64,000 bases of DNA from assembly GCA_963728965.1 (NCBI GenBank), contig CAVSMH010000006.1, positions 1,612,001-1,676,000 on the forward strand, given 5' to 3'. The notes under the pieces were generated by a model, which ran no database searches, was not told the DNA's origin, and saw only the letters and a program-made list of their open reading frames with translations. This DNA is from DASQZT01 sp963728965 (GTDB taxonomy: Bacteria; Acidobacteriota; Terriglobia; Bryobacterales; Bryobacteraceae). A program made the position numbers and the translations under genes. Below, piece by piece: positions 9,044-17,382 of the stretch. The first letter of the stretch is position 1, and each line of letters starts with the position of its first letter.

Positions 9044-9502
9044 TCAGATTCCGAACTGCGTCAGATGATGGTGTGAATGCAGGTATCCCCAGCGCAGCCA
9101 TTGGCGGTCGCACATGTGGCCGAAGATGGGGTGGGGATGCCATTGAAAGCCGCGGTTCGGTTCGGAAAATGCCTCGATGAGGCGAATCAGTTCTGTCCGG
9201 TCGTGAACAAAATCAGCGGGGGGCGTGCCACCCCCACACTGATCGACCTCCGGCCGGGTGGGCACACCCTTCGGCCAGGGCAGTGGAACGTAAAGCGCGA
9301 ACCATTTCACGGCGGTTCGCTGGAGGAGGCCGGTTGCCGGGCTGACTTTTTTGCGACCCATGCAGACGCGAAAGGAGTCGCTCAAGTGACATAACATCTG
9401 GTGGGCATTCATCCTGCCCCAGCGCGGCGGCGCGTCCGGCTTCAACGCTGCGAATCTCCGGAGTATCTGTTGCCGTATGATCGGGTCGCCTAAGTGGTTC
9501 AT
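9044..9502 (-). CDS. DUF1569/DinB-superfamily protein
   Basis: A 152-residue protein matching the DUF1569 group of the DinB four-helix-bundle superfamily: WGRMNAHQMLCHLSDSFRV near the start and LRWGYLHSHHHLTQFG at the end carry the conserved histidines that typically bind a metal ion. Members often act as thiol-dependent transferases or stress proteins, but this subgroup has no known function. It is divergent from the GH97 gene and convergent with the hydrolase gene. Confidence 0.78.
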   Translation of the reverse strand: MNHLGDPIIRQQILRRFAALKPDAPPRWGRMNAHQMLCHLSDSFRVCMGRKKVSPATGLLQRTAVKWFALYVPLPWPKGVPTRPEVDQCGGGTPPADFVHDRTELIRLIEAFSEPNRGFQWHPHPIFGHMCDRQWLRWGYLHSHHHLTQFGI

Positions 9503-9586
9503 CTCTCTACCTGATTACGCGTACTGGCGGCCGTGAAAGGCTCATTCGCCACGCACGGCTTCGCCCTTTTGTGCCACCCTGAATGC

Positions 9587-11536
9587 ATGCGGCACATTCT
9601 TGTTCTGACCTGTACGGCCACACTTGCCTGTGCACAGGCCGTGCTGAAGTCGCCGGATGGAGCGCTGGAGATGACGATCTCGAGCGACGGCGGGAAACTG
9701 ACCTATTCTGTCAAGTACCGGAGCAAGCCGCTGATTCTGCCTTCCGGAATGGCCCTCGAGATCCAGGATCAGGAGAACCTGGGGCCCAACGTGCGCATCG
9801 TCCAGAGTCGTCCGGGATCGGTCGACGAGACCTATAGCCTCCCTCACGGGAAAGCTAACCCGGTTCGCAACGTCTGCCAGACTCTGGCCGTGGACGTGGC
9901 AGAGACTGGTCGCCAGGCCCGCAAGATGACTGTGGAAGCCCGCGCCTACGACGACGGCGTCGCCTTCCGCTACGTGGTGCCCGATCAACCCTCGTTGCAC
10001 GAGGTCCGCCTGTCCGGAGAGCGCACGGAGTTTCGGCTGGCCAAGGATGGCATGACCTACCCCATGATCCTCAACGGCTGGCGCACGTCGCACGAGGACA
10101 ATTATCATATTGTTCCGCTGGGGGGCATTCATCCCGACTGGCTGCTGGAGACTCCGTTCCTGGCCGAGATTCCGGGCGTCGCCTGGATTGCGATTGCCGA
10201 AGCCGACATCGATAACTATGCCGGAATGGCGCTCTCGAGGTCGGGCAACCCGGCGAATTCCCTGTTTACCCGGCTGGCTCCCTCCATCGATGAGCCCGGA
10301 ATTGCCGTGCGTGCCGCGGCGCCGGTGCGGTCGTCGTGGCGGGTCATCCTGGCAGGGCAGCAACCCGGCCGCCTGGTCGAATCCAACCTGATCATTAACC
10401 TCAACCCGCCCTCCGCCATCGCCGACACCTCGTGGATCAAAGCGGGCAAGACGGCTTGGGACTGGTGGTCCGGAAGCTTTGCCGAGGGCGTTTCGTTCCG
10501 GCCCGGCATGAACACCGATACCATGAAGCACTACATCGATTTTTCGGCGGAAGCGGGCATGCCCTATATGCTGGTGGACGCCGGATGGGCGGCGCGCGGC
10601 AGCGGGCCCAACGATTCGGGCAGCGATCTCACCCGCACCAGCCCGAATATCGATATGCCGGCCATCCTGGAGCATGCGAAATCGAAGAACGTGCGGGTCT
10701 GGCTGTGGGCGCACTGGAACGACATTTCGCGGCAGATGGACGAGGCGTTTCCGCTGTTCGAAAAGTGGGGTGTGGCCGGCGTGAAGATCGACTTCATGGA
10801 CCGCAACGATCAGTGGATGGTCAATTTCTACCGACGGGTGGTGAAGAAGGCGGCGGAGCACCACCTCATGATCGATTTCCATGGCGCGTATCCGCCCGAT
10901 GGCCTGCGCCGCACCTATCCCAACCTGATGACCCGGGAAGGAGTGATGGGCGCCGAGTACAACAAGTGGAGCGGCCGGGTGACGCCCGACCACAACGTGA
11001 TGCTGGCCTTCACGCGTATGCTCGCCGGACCCATGGACTACACGCCCGGCGGTTTTAACAACGCCACCAAGGAGCAGTTTGAGCCGCGCAATCGCCAGCC
11101 GATGGTGCAGGGCACGCGCGCCCACGCGCTGGCGCTGTACGCGGTTTTCGAGAGCGGTCTCCAGATGGTATCGGACTATCCGGAGATCTACAAAGGCCAG
11201 AAGGATTTCGATTTTGTGCGCGCCGCCCCGGCGAATTGGGATGAAACGCGCGTCGTGGGAGGCAGCCCTGGGGACTACATCACCGTGGCCCGGCGCCATG
11301 GGCGTGAGTGGTTCGTCGGCAGCATCACCGGTTGGCACGCGAAGGACGTGGACGTTCCGCTGGAATTCCTCGGCCGCGGCGATTTCATCGCGGAGATCTA
11401 TTCCGATGCACCGGACGCCGAGACCAACCCCAAGCACACCATCATCGAGCAAAAGCGGGTGAACGCGACCACGCTGCTCCATGTGAAGATGGCGCCGGGC
11501 GGCGGACAGGCCATACACATCCGGCCGGCGCAGTGA
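9587..11536 (+). CDS. Glycoside hydrolase family 97 (alpha-glucosidase/alpha-galactosidase type)
   Basis: A 649-residue exported enzyme. The start at 9587 gives a signal peptide (MRHILVLTCTATLACA) followed directly by the GH97 N-terminal beta-sandwich (LKSPDGALEMTISSDGGKL). The TIM barrel holds WDWWSG, YMLVDAGWA, VRVWLWAHW and GVAGVKIDFMDRNDQW; Asp402 in the last motif aligns with the nucleophile position of retaining GH97 enzymes, and Glu451 (TREGVMG) is a candidate acid/base. The C-terminal domain is beta-rich. The closest characterised behaviour would be alpha-galactosidase-like, not the inverting SusB alpha-glucosidase; this is inference from motif recall. Confidence 0.92.
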   Translation: MRHILVLTCTATLACAQAVLKSPDGALEMTISSDGGKLTYSVKYRSKPLILPSGMALEIQDQENLGPNVRIVQSRPGSVDETYSLPHGKANPVRNVCQTLAVDVAETGRQARKMTVEARAYDDGVAFRYVVPDQPSLHEVRLSGERTEFRLAKDGMTYPMILNGWRTSHEDNYHIVPLGGIHPDWLLETPFLAEIPGVAWIAIAEADIDNYAGMALSRSGNPANSLFTRLAPSIDEPGIAVRAAAPVRSSWRVILAGQQPGRLVESNLIINLNPPSAIADTSWIKAGKTAWDWWSGSFAEGVSFRPGMNTDTMKHYIDFSAEAGMPYMLVDAGWAARGSGPNDSGSDLTRTSPNIDMPAILEHAKSKNVRVWLWAHWNDISRQMDEAFPLFEKWGVAGVKIDFMDRNDQWMVNFYRRVVKKAAEHHLMIDFHGAYPPDGLRRTYPNLMTREGVMGAEYNKWSGRVTPDHNVMLAFTRMLAGPMDYTPGGFNNATKEQFEPRNRQPMVQGTRAHALALYAVFESGLQMVSDYPEIYKGQKDFDFVRAAPANWDETRVVGGSPGDYITVARRHGREWFVGSITGWHAKDVDVPLEFLGRGDFIAEIYSDAPDAETNPKHTIIEQKRVNATTLLHVKMAPGGGQAIHIRPAQ

Positions 11537-11674
11537 AGCCCGGCGAGAGTGTGCACTCCGCGCTTGCCGAAGCCGCGCTGTTCCTGGTTGTGGCCGCGGG
11601 CGGACCGAACACGATATTTTCCGCCACCCGCGCCCTTCGCGCCCGAATCGGCCAATTCGCCGACGTCCGGTAGT

Positions 11675-13921
11675 TCACAGAAGGCGCCGGCGCAACCCCT
11701 CGGCGTCGAAGCCGGCCGCGCGGTAAATTTCGTCCGGCTTTCCGGAGCGCGAGAAGGTGTCCATGCCGTGCACGCGGCTCTCGTAATCGCCCGGCAGCAG
11801 AAACGGATACAGAAACCCGCGCCAGCCGTTGTGTAGGGTGACCACGTATTGACGCTCTTCGTCGGAGAGGACGAGGTGCGCCCGCCCCGGGTCGGTCCGG
11901 CGCATCTCTTCGTAGAGCTGCGGCGCGGTCACAGCGACGATCTTCACGTCGAACTGTTCCTCCAACTCCGGCAGGATCCCCAGGGTGTTGGCCATCACCT
12001 GACCGCCGCTGATCACCAGGACCTTCTTCGGCTTGCCATTTCGGCGGAACGGCTTAAACACGTATGCGCCGTGGATCGCCTCGCGGGCGGCAGGCACTCC
12101 GTCGCCGCGTTTCAGCACGGGAGTCCCCGGGCGCACCGCCGAGAAGACCACCGGTTCGCCGCGGCGTGCGGCGTGAAACAGCATCTCGATGGCTTCGTTG
12201 GCGTCAAGCGGCTTGTAGACTTTGATCCCGGGATACGCGGTGAACAGCGACATCCAGAAGAGACCGTGATGGGTGGGGCCGTCTTCGCCCGTCTCGGGCC
12301 CGTCGTGCGCTGCCAGCATGATAAAGAAGCTGGAGGACGTCGGATTCAGCGCGGTGTTAATGAGGGTCATGCGGACGCCATTGGCCATCATGGGGGTAAA
12401 GACGCCGTAGGTGGCGAAGGCCGTCATGGGGCGGAAGCCGCCCGGGAGGGTGTCCTGGCCGATGGCGGCGGACATCATCGCCATGTTCTGTTCGGCGATG
12501 CCGAACCGCAATCCGCGGCCCAGCGGATTGGCTCGGCTCTGGACGCCGTAAACACTTTCGGCCTTCCCTGTGAGGATCGATTTCATGAGGTCCCCGGCGC
12601 CCACGTAGAAGAACGCGTTGTGCTTCATGGCCCAGGCAAACCAGGCCTCGGTTGCTTTACGGATCGGGACCGACTCCCCTTCGGGAAAAGTCAGCTCGGG
12701 CGGCAGAATCGAGGGTCGTTCCATATCGCGGTAGTCGGCGATGGGCCGGCCAGCCAGCGCGGTATGCATCCGGGCGACGAGCGCCGGCTCGGGTTGGATG
12801 CGCCCGGCGGATTCCCGCAGGCGCCCGGCGAGATAGGCGCGCGCGTCGGGCGCCAGAGCCTCCATCACCACGCGGATATCGGCGGCCGTGTCGCCCGCCT
12901 GACCGGGAATATCGAAACCGAGGGCGTGCATCGCCGCGACGTATTCGTCATGTTTCAAGGGCATGCCGTGGGAGTCCGGGGTACCGTGCAGGCGGCCGTA
13001 GTGAGTGCCCTTGGTGGTGTGGCAGATCACGACCGTGGGCTGCCCGGCGGCGAATCCGTCGGCGGCCAGCCGGTAGGCATACGCCAGTTCGCGCACATTG
13101 TGGCCGCCGGCTTCGATCACGTTCCATCGCAGCGCGAACCAGTGGTTCTGATAGGCGCCGGGAAGCACTTCGGTGATAGGGCCATCGATGCCGTAAGTGT
13201 TGTAGTCGAGGGCGACCACGAGATTGCGCGTGCCGAGGGTGGCAGCCAGGTTGCGGGCTTCGTAGCTCATCCCCTCTTCGGTCTCCGCGTCGCCGGCAAT
13301 CACGAAGGCCCGGGTATCCAGACCGCAGGAGCGGTGCAGCAACGCAAAGCCGAGCCCCGCAGAAAAGCCATGCCCGGAAGAGCCGGTGGATGTGTCCGCC
13401 AGGGCATAGTAGGACTCCACGTGCCCGCTCGGGCCGCCCCAGCGGCGAAAGCGCGAAAGCTGCTCGGGATACACCGCCGCTTTCTCCGATCCGGGCGGCA
13501 GGGTTTCCCCCGCGCCGCGGAGCGTATCGTAGATCAGTGCCAGGAGCGCATGAAAAAGGGGCGTGCAATGGCCCGCGGACCACACGATGCGGTCGCGGCC
13601 GGGATGCTTGGGCGCCAGCGGATCGAAGACCACCGCACCGCTGAGCAGCAGCGTGAGGGCCAGCTCCGCTTTGGATGATGAGCCGCCGGGATGTCCCGAC
13701 TGCCCGGCGTCAACCGCCGCAAACGCCAAGCCACGCACAATCCGGCAAAGCGCGGCGATCTTCTCTTCATCGATGCCCGGCAGTGGATCGAGCGCCAGGC
13801 CCCTCAGATCGAGGTAAGCGCTCCCCTCCGCGCGGTATTGCAGACGTTCCGGCTCGCTCGCGGCAAGCGCTTCCCGTCCGTCCGGGTGGAGCAAGTTATA
13901 GCTGGCTACGATGGTGGACAC
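11675..13921 (-). CDS. tkt: Transketolase
   Basis: A 748-residue thiamine-diphosphate enzyme of the transketolase family, exchanging two-carbon units between sugar phosphates in the pentose phosphate pathway. The N-terminal domain has AGQSGHPGGSSSKAEL and the ThDP/Mg segment GDAETEEGMSYEA … DYNTYGIDG. The pyrimidine-binding domain has the conserved Glu in RFGIAEQNM, and DGPTHHGLFW follows. The length is slightly above the usual 620-690. The GTG at 13921 is chosen because GGAGG lies 6 bases upstream; an ATG 195 bases further out would add residues with no family match. A pyruvate dehydrogenase E1-like role is less likely. Confidence 0.9.
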   Translation of the reverse strand: MSTIVASYNLLHPDGREALAASEPERLQYRAEGSAYLDLRGLALDPLPGIDEEKIAALCRIVRGLAFAAVDAGQSGHPGGSSSKAELALTLLLSGAVVFDPLAPKHPGRDRIVWSAGHCTPLFHALLALIYDTLRGAGETLPPGSEKAAVYPEQLSRFRRWGGPSGHVESYYALADTSTGSSGHGFSAGLGFALLHRSCGLDTRAFVIAGDAETEEGMSYEARNLAATLGTRNLVVALDYNTYGIDGPITEVLPGAYQNHWFALRWNVIEAGGHNVRELAYAYRLAADGFAAGQPTVVICHTTKGTHYGRLHGTPDSHGMPLKHDEYVAAMHALGFDIPGQAGDTAADIRVVMEALAPDARAYLAGRLRESAGRIQPEPALVARMHTALAGRPIADYRDMERPSILPPELTFPEGESVPIRKATEAWFAWAMKHNAFFYVGAGDLMKSILTGKAESVYGVQSRANPLGRGLRFGIAEQNMAMMSAAIGQDTLPGGFRPMTAFATYGVFTPMMANGVRMTLINTALNPTSSSFFIMLAAHDGPETGEDGPTHHGLFWMSLFTAYPGIKVYKPLDANEAIEMLFHAARRGEPVVFSAVRPGTPVLKRGDGVPAAREAIHGAYVFKPFRRNGKPKKVLVISGGQVMANTLGILPELEEQFDVKIVAVTAPQLYEEMRRTDPGRAHLVLSDEERQYVVTLHNGWRGFLYPFLLPGDYESRVHGMDTFSRSGKPDEIYRAAGFDAEGLRRRLL

Positions 13922-13927
13922 GGGCAA

Positions 13928-13932
13928 CCTCC
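13928..13932 (-). promoter_or_regulatory. Ribosome binding site deciding the transketolase GTG start
   Basis: On the minus strand GGAGG sits 6 bases before the GTG at 13921, the best start signal in this region. Confidence 0.7.
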
Positions 13933-13952
13933 GACAGTGTGAATTGGAGACT

Positions 13953-13972
13953 AAAGGTATTTTATATCCTTT
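13953..13972 (-). promoter_or_regulatory. AT-rich inverted repeat, candidate promoter/operator between transketolase and CHAD genes
   Basis: The halves AAAGG-TAT and ATA-CCTTT pair around TTT with one bulged T, in an AT-rich island within GC-rich DNA. Read on the minus strand it contains TATAAAAT, a fair -10 element 35-40 bases before the transketolase start. It could be promoter, operator or both; no clear -35 element was found. Confidence 0.35.
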
Positions 13973-14050
13973 TATCGATAGATGGCCCGGTCGCCGGAAT
14001 TGGCCGAAAAAGAGGGTAGAATTTGGCGAGGGAGTCCAACTGCGGCGACG

Positions 14051-14524
14051 GTGGCCAAGGCACCTAAAATCGAATGGGACGAGCGGGCCTCTGCCGCCCG
14101 GAATGCGCGGCGTCATCTGCCCGAACTGATGTCGTGGTACTTCGCGCTCGGGCGCGATCTACTGGCCCGAAACGCCTCTCCTCAGGAACTGCATCTGCTC
14201 CGGCTCGCGACCAAACGCCTGCGCTACACCCTGGACCTGTTTCGCGAGGTGTATGGTCCCGCTCTCGAGGAACGCATGGGCGAACTACGGCATTTGCAGC
14301 AACTGCTGGGAGAACTCAACGACACCGTTGCCGCCGGGCCGTTGCTGACGCAGGCGGTTGCCGGGCGGTTGCGACCGGGGATTGCCAAGTTCCTGGAACG
14401 CCGTTTGAACCTCAAGCTGCAGGAATTCGGCTCCTACTGGTCCGAGACCTTCGATGCGCCGGGCCGGGAAACCGAGTGGATCCGGTTCCTGGGAATCGCC
14501 GCCGCAGCCTCCCCGCGTGTGTAA
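14051..14524 (+). CDS. CHAD domain protein
   Basis: A protein of 157 residues that is mostly one CHAD domain: a helical bundle with conserved His and basic residues, seen here in LHLLRLATKRLRYTLDLF and LQQLLGELNDTVAAG. CHAD proteins bind inorganic polyphosphate in characterised cases. The GTG at 14051 gives the sequence VAKAPKIEWDE, a plausible start; an ATG at 13982 in the same frame would add 23 residues. The single domain is shorter than the usual ~250-300, so it may be a half-CHAD protein. Divergent from transketolase. Confidence 0.72.
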   Translation: MAKAPKIEWDERASAARNARRHLPELMSWYFALGRDLLARNASPQELHLLRLATKRLRYTLDLFREVYGPALEERMGELRHLQQLLGELNDTVAAGPLLTQAVAGRLRPGIAKFLERRLNLKLQEFGSYWSETFDAPGRETEWIRFLGIAAAASPRV

Positions 14525-14576
14525 GCGCACCACTGGGGCCCGCCGGCTGCTTGGCCGCGCGTTTTTGGCATGATCG

Positions 14577-15341
14577 TTGCTCATTGGGACGGACGTGGTA
14601 CGGCACCATTTGACCGAATGGGCAGATCGGATTCCCGATAATCAGTGGCAAGTGTACCGGGAGGTGATCGACGAGGCACTGGGCCGCGGCATCCACTTCG
14701 CTTTGGGTGGCGCCTTTGCGATGGCCGTCTATACCGGTTCCTGGCGGAATACCAAGGATATCGATTTGTACGTGTTGCCCCAGGAACGTAACCGGATGGT
14801 GGATGTGTTGACCACCTGCGGGCTGTCCGACTACTTTGAGACGAAACCGTACGATCGCTGGTGGATCCATCGCGGCACGCGGGATGAAACCATCGTGGAC
14901 GTCATCTGGGCCATGGCCAACCACCGCCAGATGATCGACGACTTGTGGATGTCCGGCCCGCGCATTGACGTGCGCGGGCGTATGCTGAAGGTGTTGCCCG
15001 CCGAAGCGATGCTCTGGGACAAGCTCTACATCATGCAGCGAGACCGGTGCGATTGGCCCGATCTTTTCAACCTGTTGTACTCGATCGGTCCGGAGGCGAA
15101 TTGGGAGGAGTTGCTGTGCAGGATTGGCGATGATCTGCCCCTGATCACGGGCGTTCTCTCGATATTTCGCTGGATCTCCCCTGGGCGCGCCGGGGCCATG
15201 CCGCGTTGGATCTGGGAGCGCGCCGGGCTGCCACCCCCTCCCCCCGTGCCCCTCACCGAAATCGACTGGCGCCGTGCGAGCCTGTTGGACACGCGGCCCT
15301 GGTTCGGACCGAGCCGGGGCGAGAATCCCCGCGCAGCCTGA
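14577..15341 (+). CDS. Nucleotidyltransferase-fold protein
   Basis: A protein of about 254 residues with a minimal nucleotidyltransferase core: FALGGAFAMAVYTGSWRNTKD followed by DIDLYV, where the GG and the D-x-D pair match the NTP/metal site of the pol-beta superfamily. A third acidic residue is likely in the ETIVDVIW strand. This group resembles aminoglycoside-adenylyltransferase-like and AbiEii-like proteins, but no antitoxin partner is adjacent, so a toxin role is not supported. The start is uncertain: TTG 14577 or GTG 14595. It lies 20 bases before the TIM-barrel gene and is probably co-transcribed with it. Confidence 0.7.
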   Translation: MLIGTDVVRHHLTEWADRIPDNQWQVYREVIDEALGRGIHFALGGAFAMAVYTGSWRNTKDIDLYVLPQERNRMVDVLTTCGLSDYFETKPYDRWWIHRGTRDETIVDVIWAMANHRQMIDDLWMSGPRIDVRGRMLKVLPAEAMLWDKLYIMQRDRCDWPDLFNLLYSIGPEANWEELLCRIGDDLPLITGVLSIFRWISPGRAGAMPRWIWERAGLPPPPPVPLTEIDWRRASLLDTRPWFGPSRGENPRAA

Positions 15342-15361
15342 AGGAGGACGACCGCATCGAA

Positions 15362-16165
15362 ATGTTGATCGGAACCATGAACCATCCCGCCAGAGACGTG
15401 CTCGAAGAGATCGAATGGATGGCGGAGATGGGGATGCAGTTCATCGATCTCACCCTGGAACCACCCGCCGCCGCCTCCTGGCGAATCGATCCTCATGCCA
15501 TCCGCGCGGCACTCGACCAGACCGGGCTCGAAGTGGTGGGGCACACCGCGTTCTACCTGCCGATGGGCAGCGCATTCGAAGAAGTGCGCCGGGCGTGCGT
15601 CTGCGAGCTGCGGCGCTGCCTGGAAGCCCTGAGTATTGTCGGAGCCCGCTGGATGAATCTCCATGCCGACCGCCACGCCCCGATGCACGACCGCAGCTTC
15701 TTCATCGAGCGCAACATCCGGACGTTCGAGGATTTGCTTCCCGATGCGCGGCGGTTGGGGATCGGGCTGATGATTGAAAACCTGCCGGGGGATTATAATT
15801 CCGCGCCGCAGTTGGCCGAGTTGCTCGATCCGCTGCCCGAACTGGGTCTCCACCTGGATATCGGCCACGCCAACCTGTTAGTGCCGCACAACACCACCGA
15901 GGAGATCCTGGCGGCGTACGGCTCTCGCTTGCGTCACGTGCACCTGCACGATAACAAGGGAGGGCATGCCGACCTGCATCTGCCCTTGGGCGCCGGCACG
16001 GTGGACATCGGCTCGGCGCTGTGCGCTTTGAAGAAATGCGGCTACGACGGCACCATCACCCTGGAAGTGTTTACACCCGACCGGCACTACCTGGCATACA
16101 GCCGGGACTACCTGCGAAAAATGTGGGATGAACTGACGCCGGATTCTCAGGCGACAAGCCGTTGA
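15362..16165 (+). CDS. Sugar phosphate isomerase/epimerase (xylose isomerase-like TIM barrel)
   Basis: A 267-residue AP-endonuclease-2/xylose-isomerase-like TIM barrel. Metal-binding candidates are Glu in MIENLPGD, Asp and His in LHLDIGHANL, His in RHVHLHDNKG, and the C-terminal Glu in ITLEVF. Such enzymes isomerise or epimerise sugars or inositols with a divalent metal. The ATG at 15362 follows GGAGG by 14 bases. An in-frame start 156 bases upstream would overlap the preceding gene and adds unrelated sequence. The substrate is unknown. Confidence 0.85.
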   Translation: MLIGTMNHPARDVLEEIEWMAEMGMQFIDLTLEPPAAASWRIDPHAIRAALDQTGLEVVGHTAFYLPMGSAFEEVRRACVCELRRCLEALSIVGARWMNLHADRHAPMHDRSFFIERNIRTFEDLLPDARRLGIGLMIENLPGDYNSAPQLAELLDPLPELGLHLDIGHANLLVPHNTTEEILAAYGSRLRHVHLHDNKGGHADLHLPLGAGTVDIGSALCALKKCGYDGTITLEVFTPDRHYLAYSRDYLRKMWDELTPDSQATSR

Positions 16166-16240
16166 CGGCCGCGGGACCGGTCTGCTCCCCAATGAAACCG
16201 GCCCGCCGGTCCTGCTAAGATGGGAGTTACCTACTCCCCG

Positions 16241-16245
16241 GGAGG
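16241..16245 (+). promoter_or_regulatory. Ribosome binding site for the TTG start of carA
   Basis: GGAGG within GGGAGGAA lies 11 bases upstream of TTG 16257 and supports this rare start codon. Confidence 0.65.
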
Positions 16246-16256
16246 AACAGCCCACA

Positions 16257-17381
16257 TTGAGTTCTGCGATTCTCGCCCTGGAAGACGGCTCGGTCTTCGA
16301 GGGCAGGAGTTTTGGTGCGTCTACCGAGCGCTCGGGAGAAGTCGTCTTCAACACGGCTCTCACCGGCTATCAGGAGGTTTTCACCGATCCTTCCTATGCC
16401 GGCCAGATCGTCATCCTCACGAACCCGCAAATTGGCAACTACGGAACCAATGTCGAGGACAGCGAGGCAGCGAAGCCTTACATCGAAGGACTGGTGGTTC
16501 GCGAGTTTTCGTCCATCGCGAGCAACTGGCGTTCGGATGCCGGGGCTAGCGCGTTTCTGGGACGTGCCGGTATCCCGGTGGTTTCGGATCTCGATACGCG
16601 CGCGCTCGTCCGCCATCTGCGCAGCCGCGGCGTGATGCGGGGGGTACTTTCGGCCGCCGGTTCCGATCCCCAGAAGCTCGTTGAGAAGGCCCGCTCCATT
16701 CCCAGCATGATTGGGCTGGACCTGGCCAGCCGGGTCACGACCCAGGCGCCTTACGACTGGAATGAGCCCGTGGAGGCGTGTTCCCCTTCCGAACTGATCG
16801 CCCGCCGGAAAGAGCCGACGTTCCACGTGGTGGCGTACGATTACGGCATCAAGCGGAACATCCTGCGGCGCCTCTGCCAGGTCGGCTGCCGCGTCACCGT
16901 GGTTCCGGCGCTCACCCCGGCCGAAGATGTTCTGGCGCTCCAACCGGATGGGGTGTTTCTGTCCAACGGTCCGGGCGATCCCGAGCCGCTCGAGACCCAG
17001 GTGGGAAATATCCGCAAGCTGATCGGACGCAAGCCCATCTTCGGCATCTGCCTCGGCCACCAGTTGTTGGGGTTGGCGGTGGGCGGCAAAACGTTCAAGC
17101 TGAAGTTCGGCCACCGGGGCGCGAACCACCCCGTGCGTAACGAGATTACGCGCAAGGTGGAGATCACGTCTCACAACCACGGCTTCGCCGTGGATCCGGA
17201 CTCACTCAATCTGAACGAAGTGGAGGTGACCCATGTGAACCTCAATGACGGGACTCTGGAGGGTTTCCGGCACCGAAATCACCCGGTGTTTTGCGTGCAG
17301 TATCATCCCGAAGCCGCGCCGGGTCCGCACGATTCGCATTACCTGTTCGACGAGTTCGTGAAATTGATGAGCGGGGAATAG
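16257..17381 (+). CDS. carA: Carbamoyl-phosphate synthase, small (glutaminase) subunit
   Basis: A 374-residue protein of normal length for CarA. It releases ammonia from glutamine for carbamoyl phosphate made by CarB, feeding pyrimidine and arginine synthesis. The N-terminal CPSase domain begins AILALEDGSVFEGRSFG. The class I amidotransferase domain has SNGPGDPEPL, the nucleophile Cys in FGICLGHQLLG, and the His-x-Glu pair in VQYHPEAAPGPHD. Translation starts at TTG, supported by GGAGG. The stop is one base before carB, so the two form one unit. Confidence 0.96.
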   Translation: MSSAILALEDGSVFEGRSFGASTERSGEVVFNTALTGYQEVFTDPSYAGQIVILTNPQIGNYGTNVEDSEAAKPYIEGLVVREFSSIASNWRSDAGASAFLGRAGIPVVSDLDTRALVRHLRSRGVMRGVLSAAGSDPQKLVEKARSIPSMIGLDLASRVTTQAPYDWNEPVEACSPSELIARRKEPTFHVVAYDYGIKRNILRRLCQVGCRVTVVPALTPAEDVLALQPDGVFLSNGPGDPEPLETQVGNIRKLIGRKPIFGICLGHQLLGLAVGGKTFKLKFGHRGANHPVRNEITRKVEITSHNHGFAVDPDSLNLNEVEVTHVNLNDGTLEGFRHRNHPVFCVQYHPEAAPGPHDSHYLFDEFVKLMSGE

Positions 17382-17382
17382 G

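Noticed and set aside
9542..11518. A 658-codon open frame opposite the GH97 gene
   Set aside because: Rich in His and Arg, no domain motif, and fully antisense to a convincing GH97 gene.
11849..13678. A 609-codon open frame opposite transketolase
   Set aside because: Transketolase motifs on the minus strand are unambiguous and the plus-strand frame has none.
14577..15341. AbiEii-type toxin of a toxin-antitoxin pair
   Set aside because: No antitoxin-like small gene is adjacent; the next gene is a TIM-barrel enzyme.
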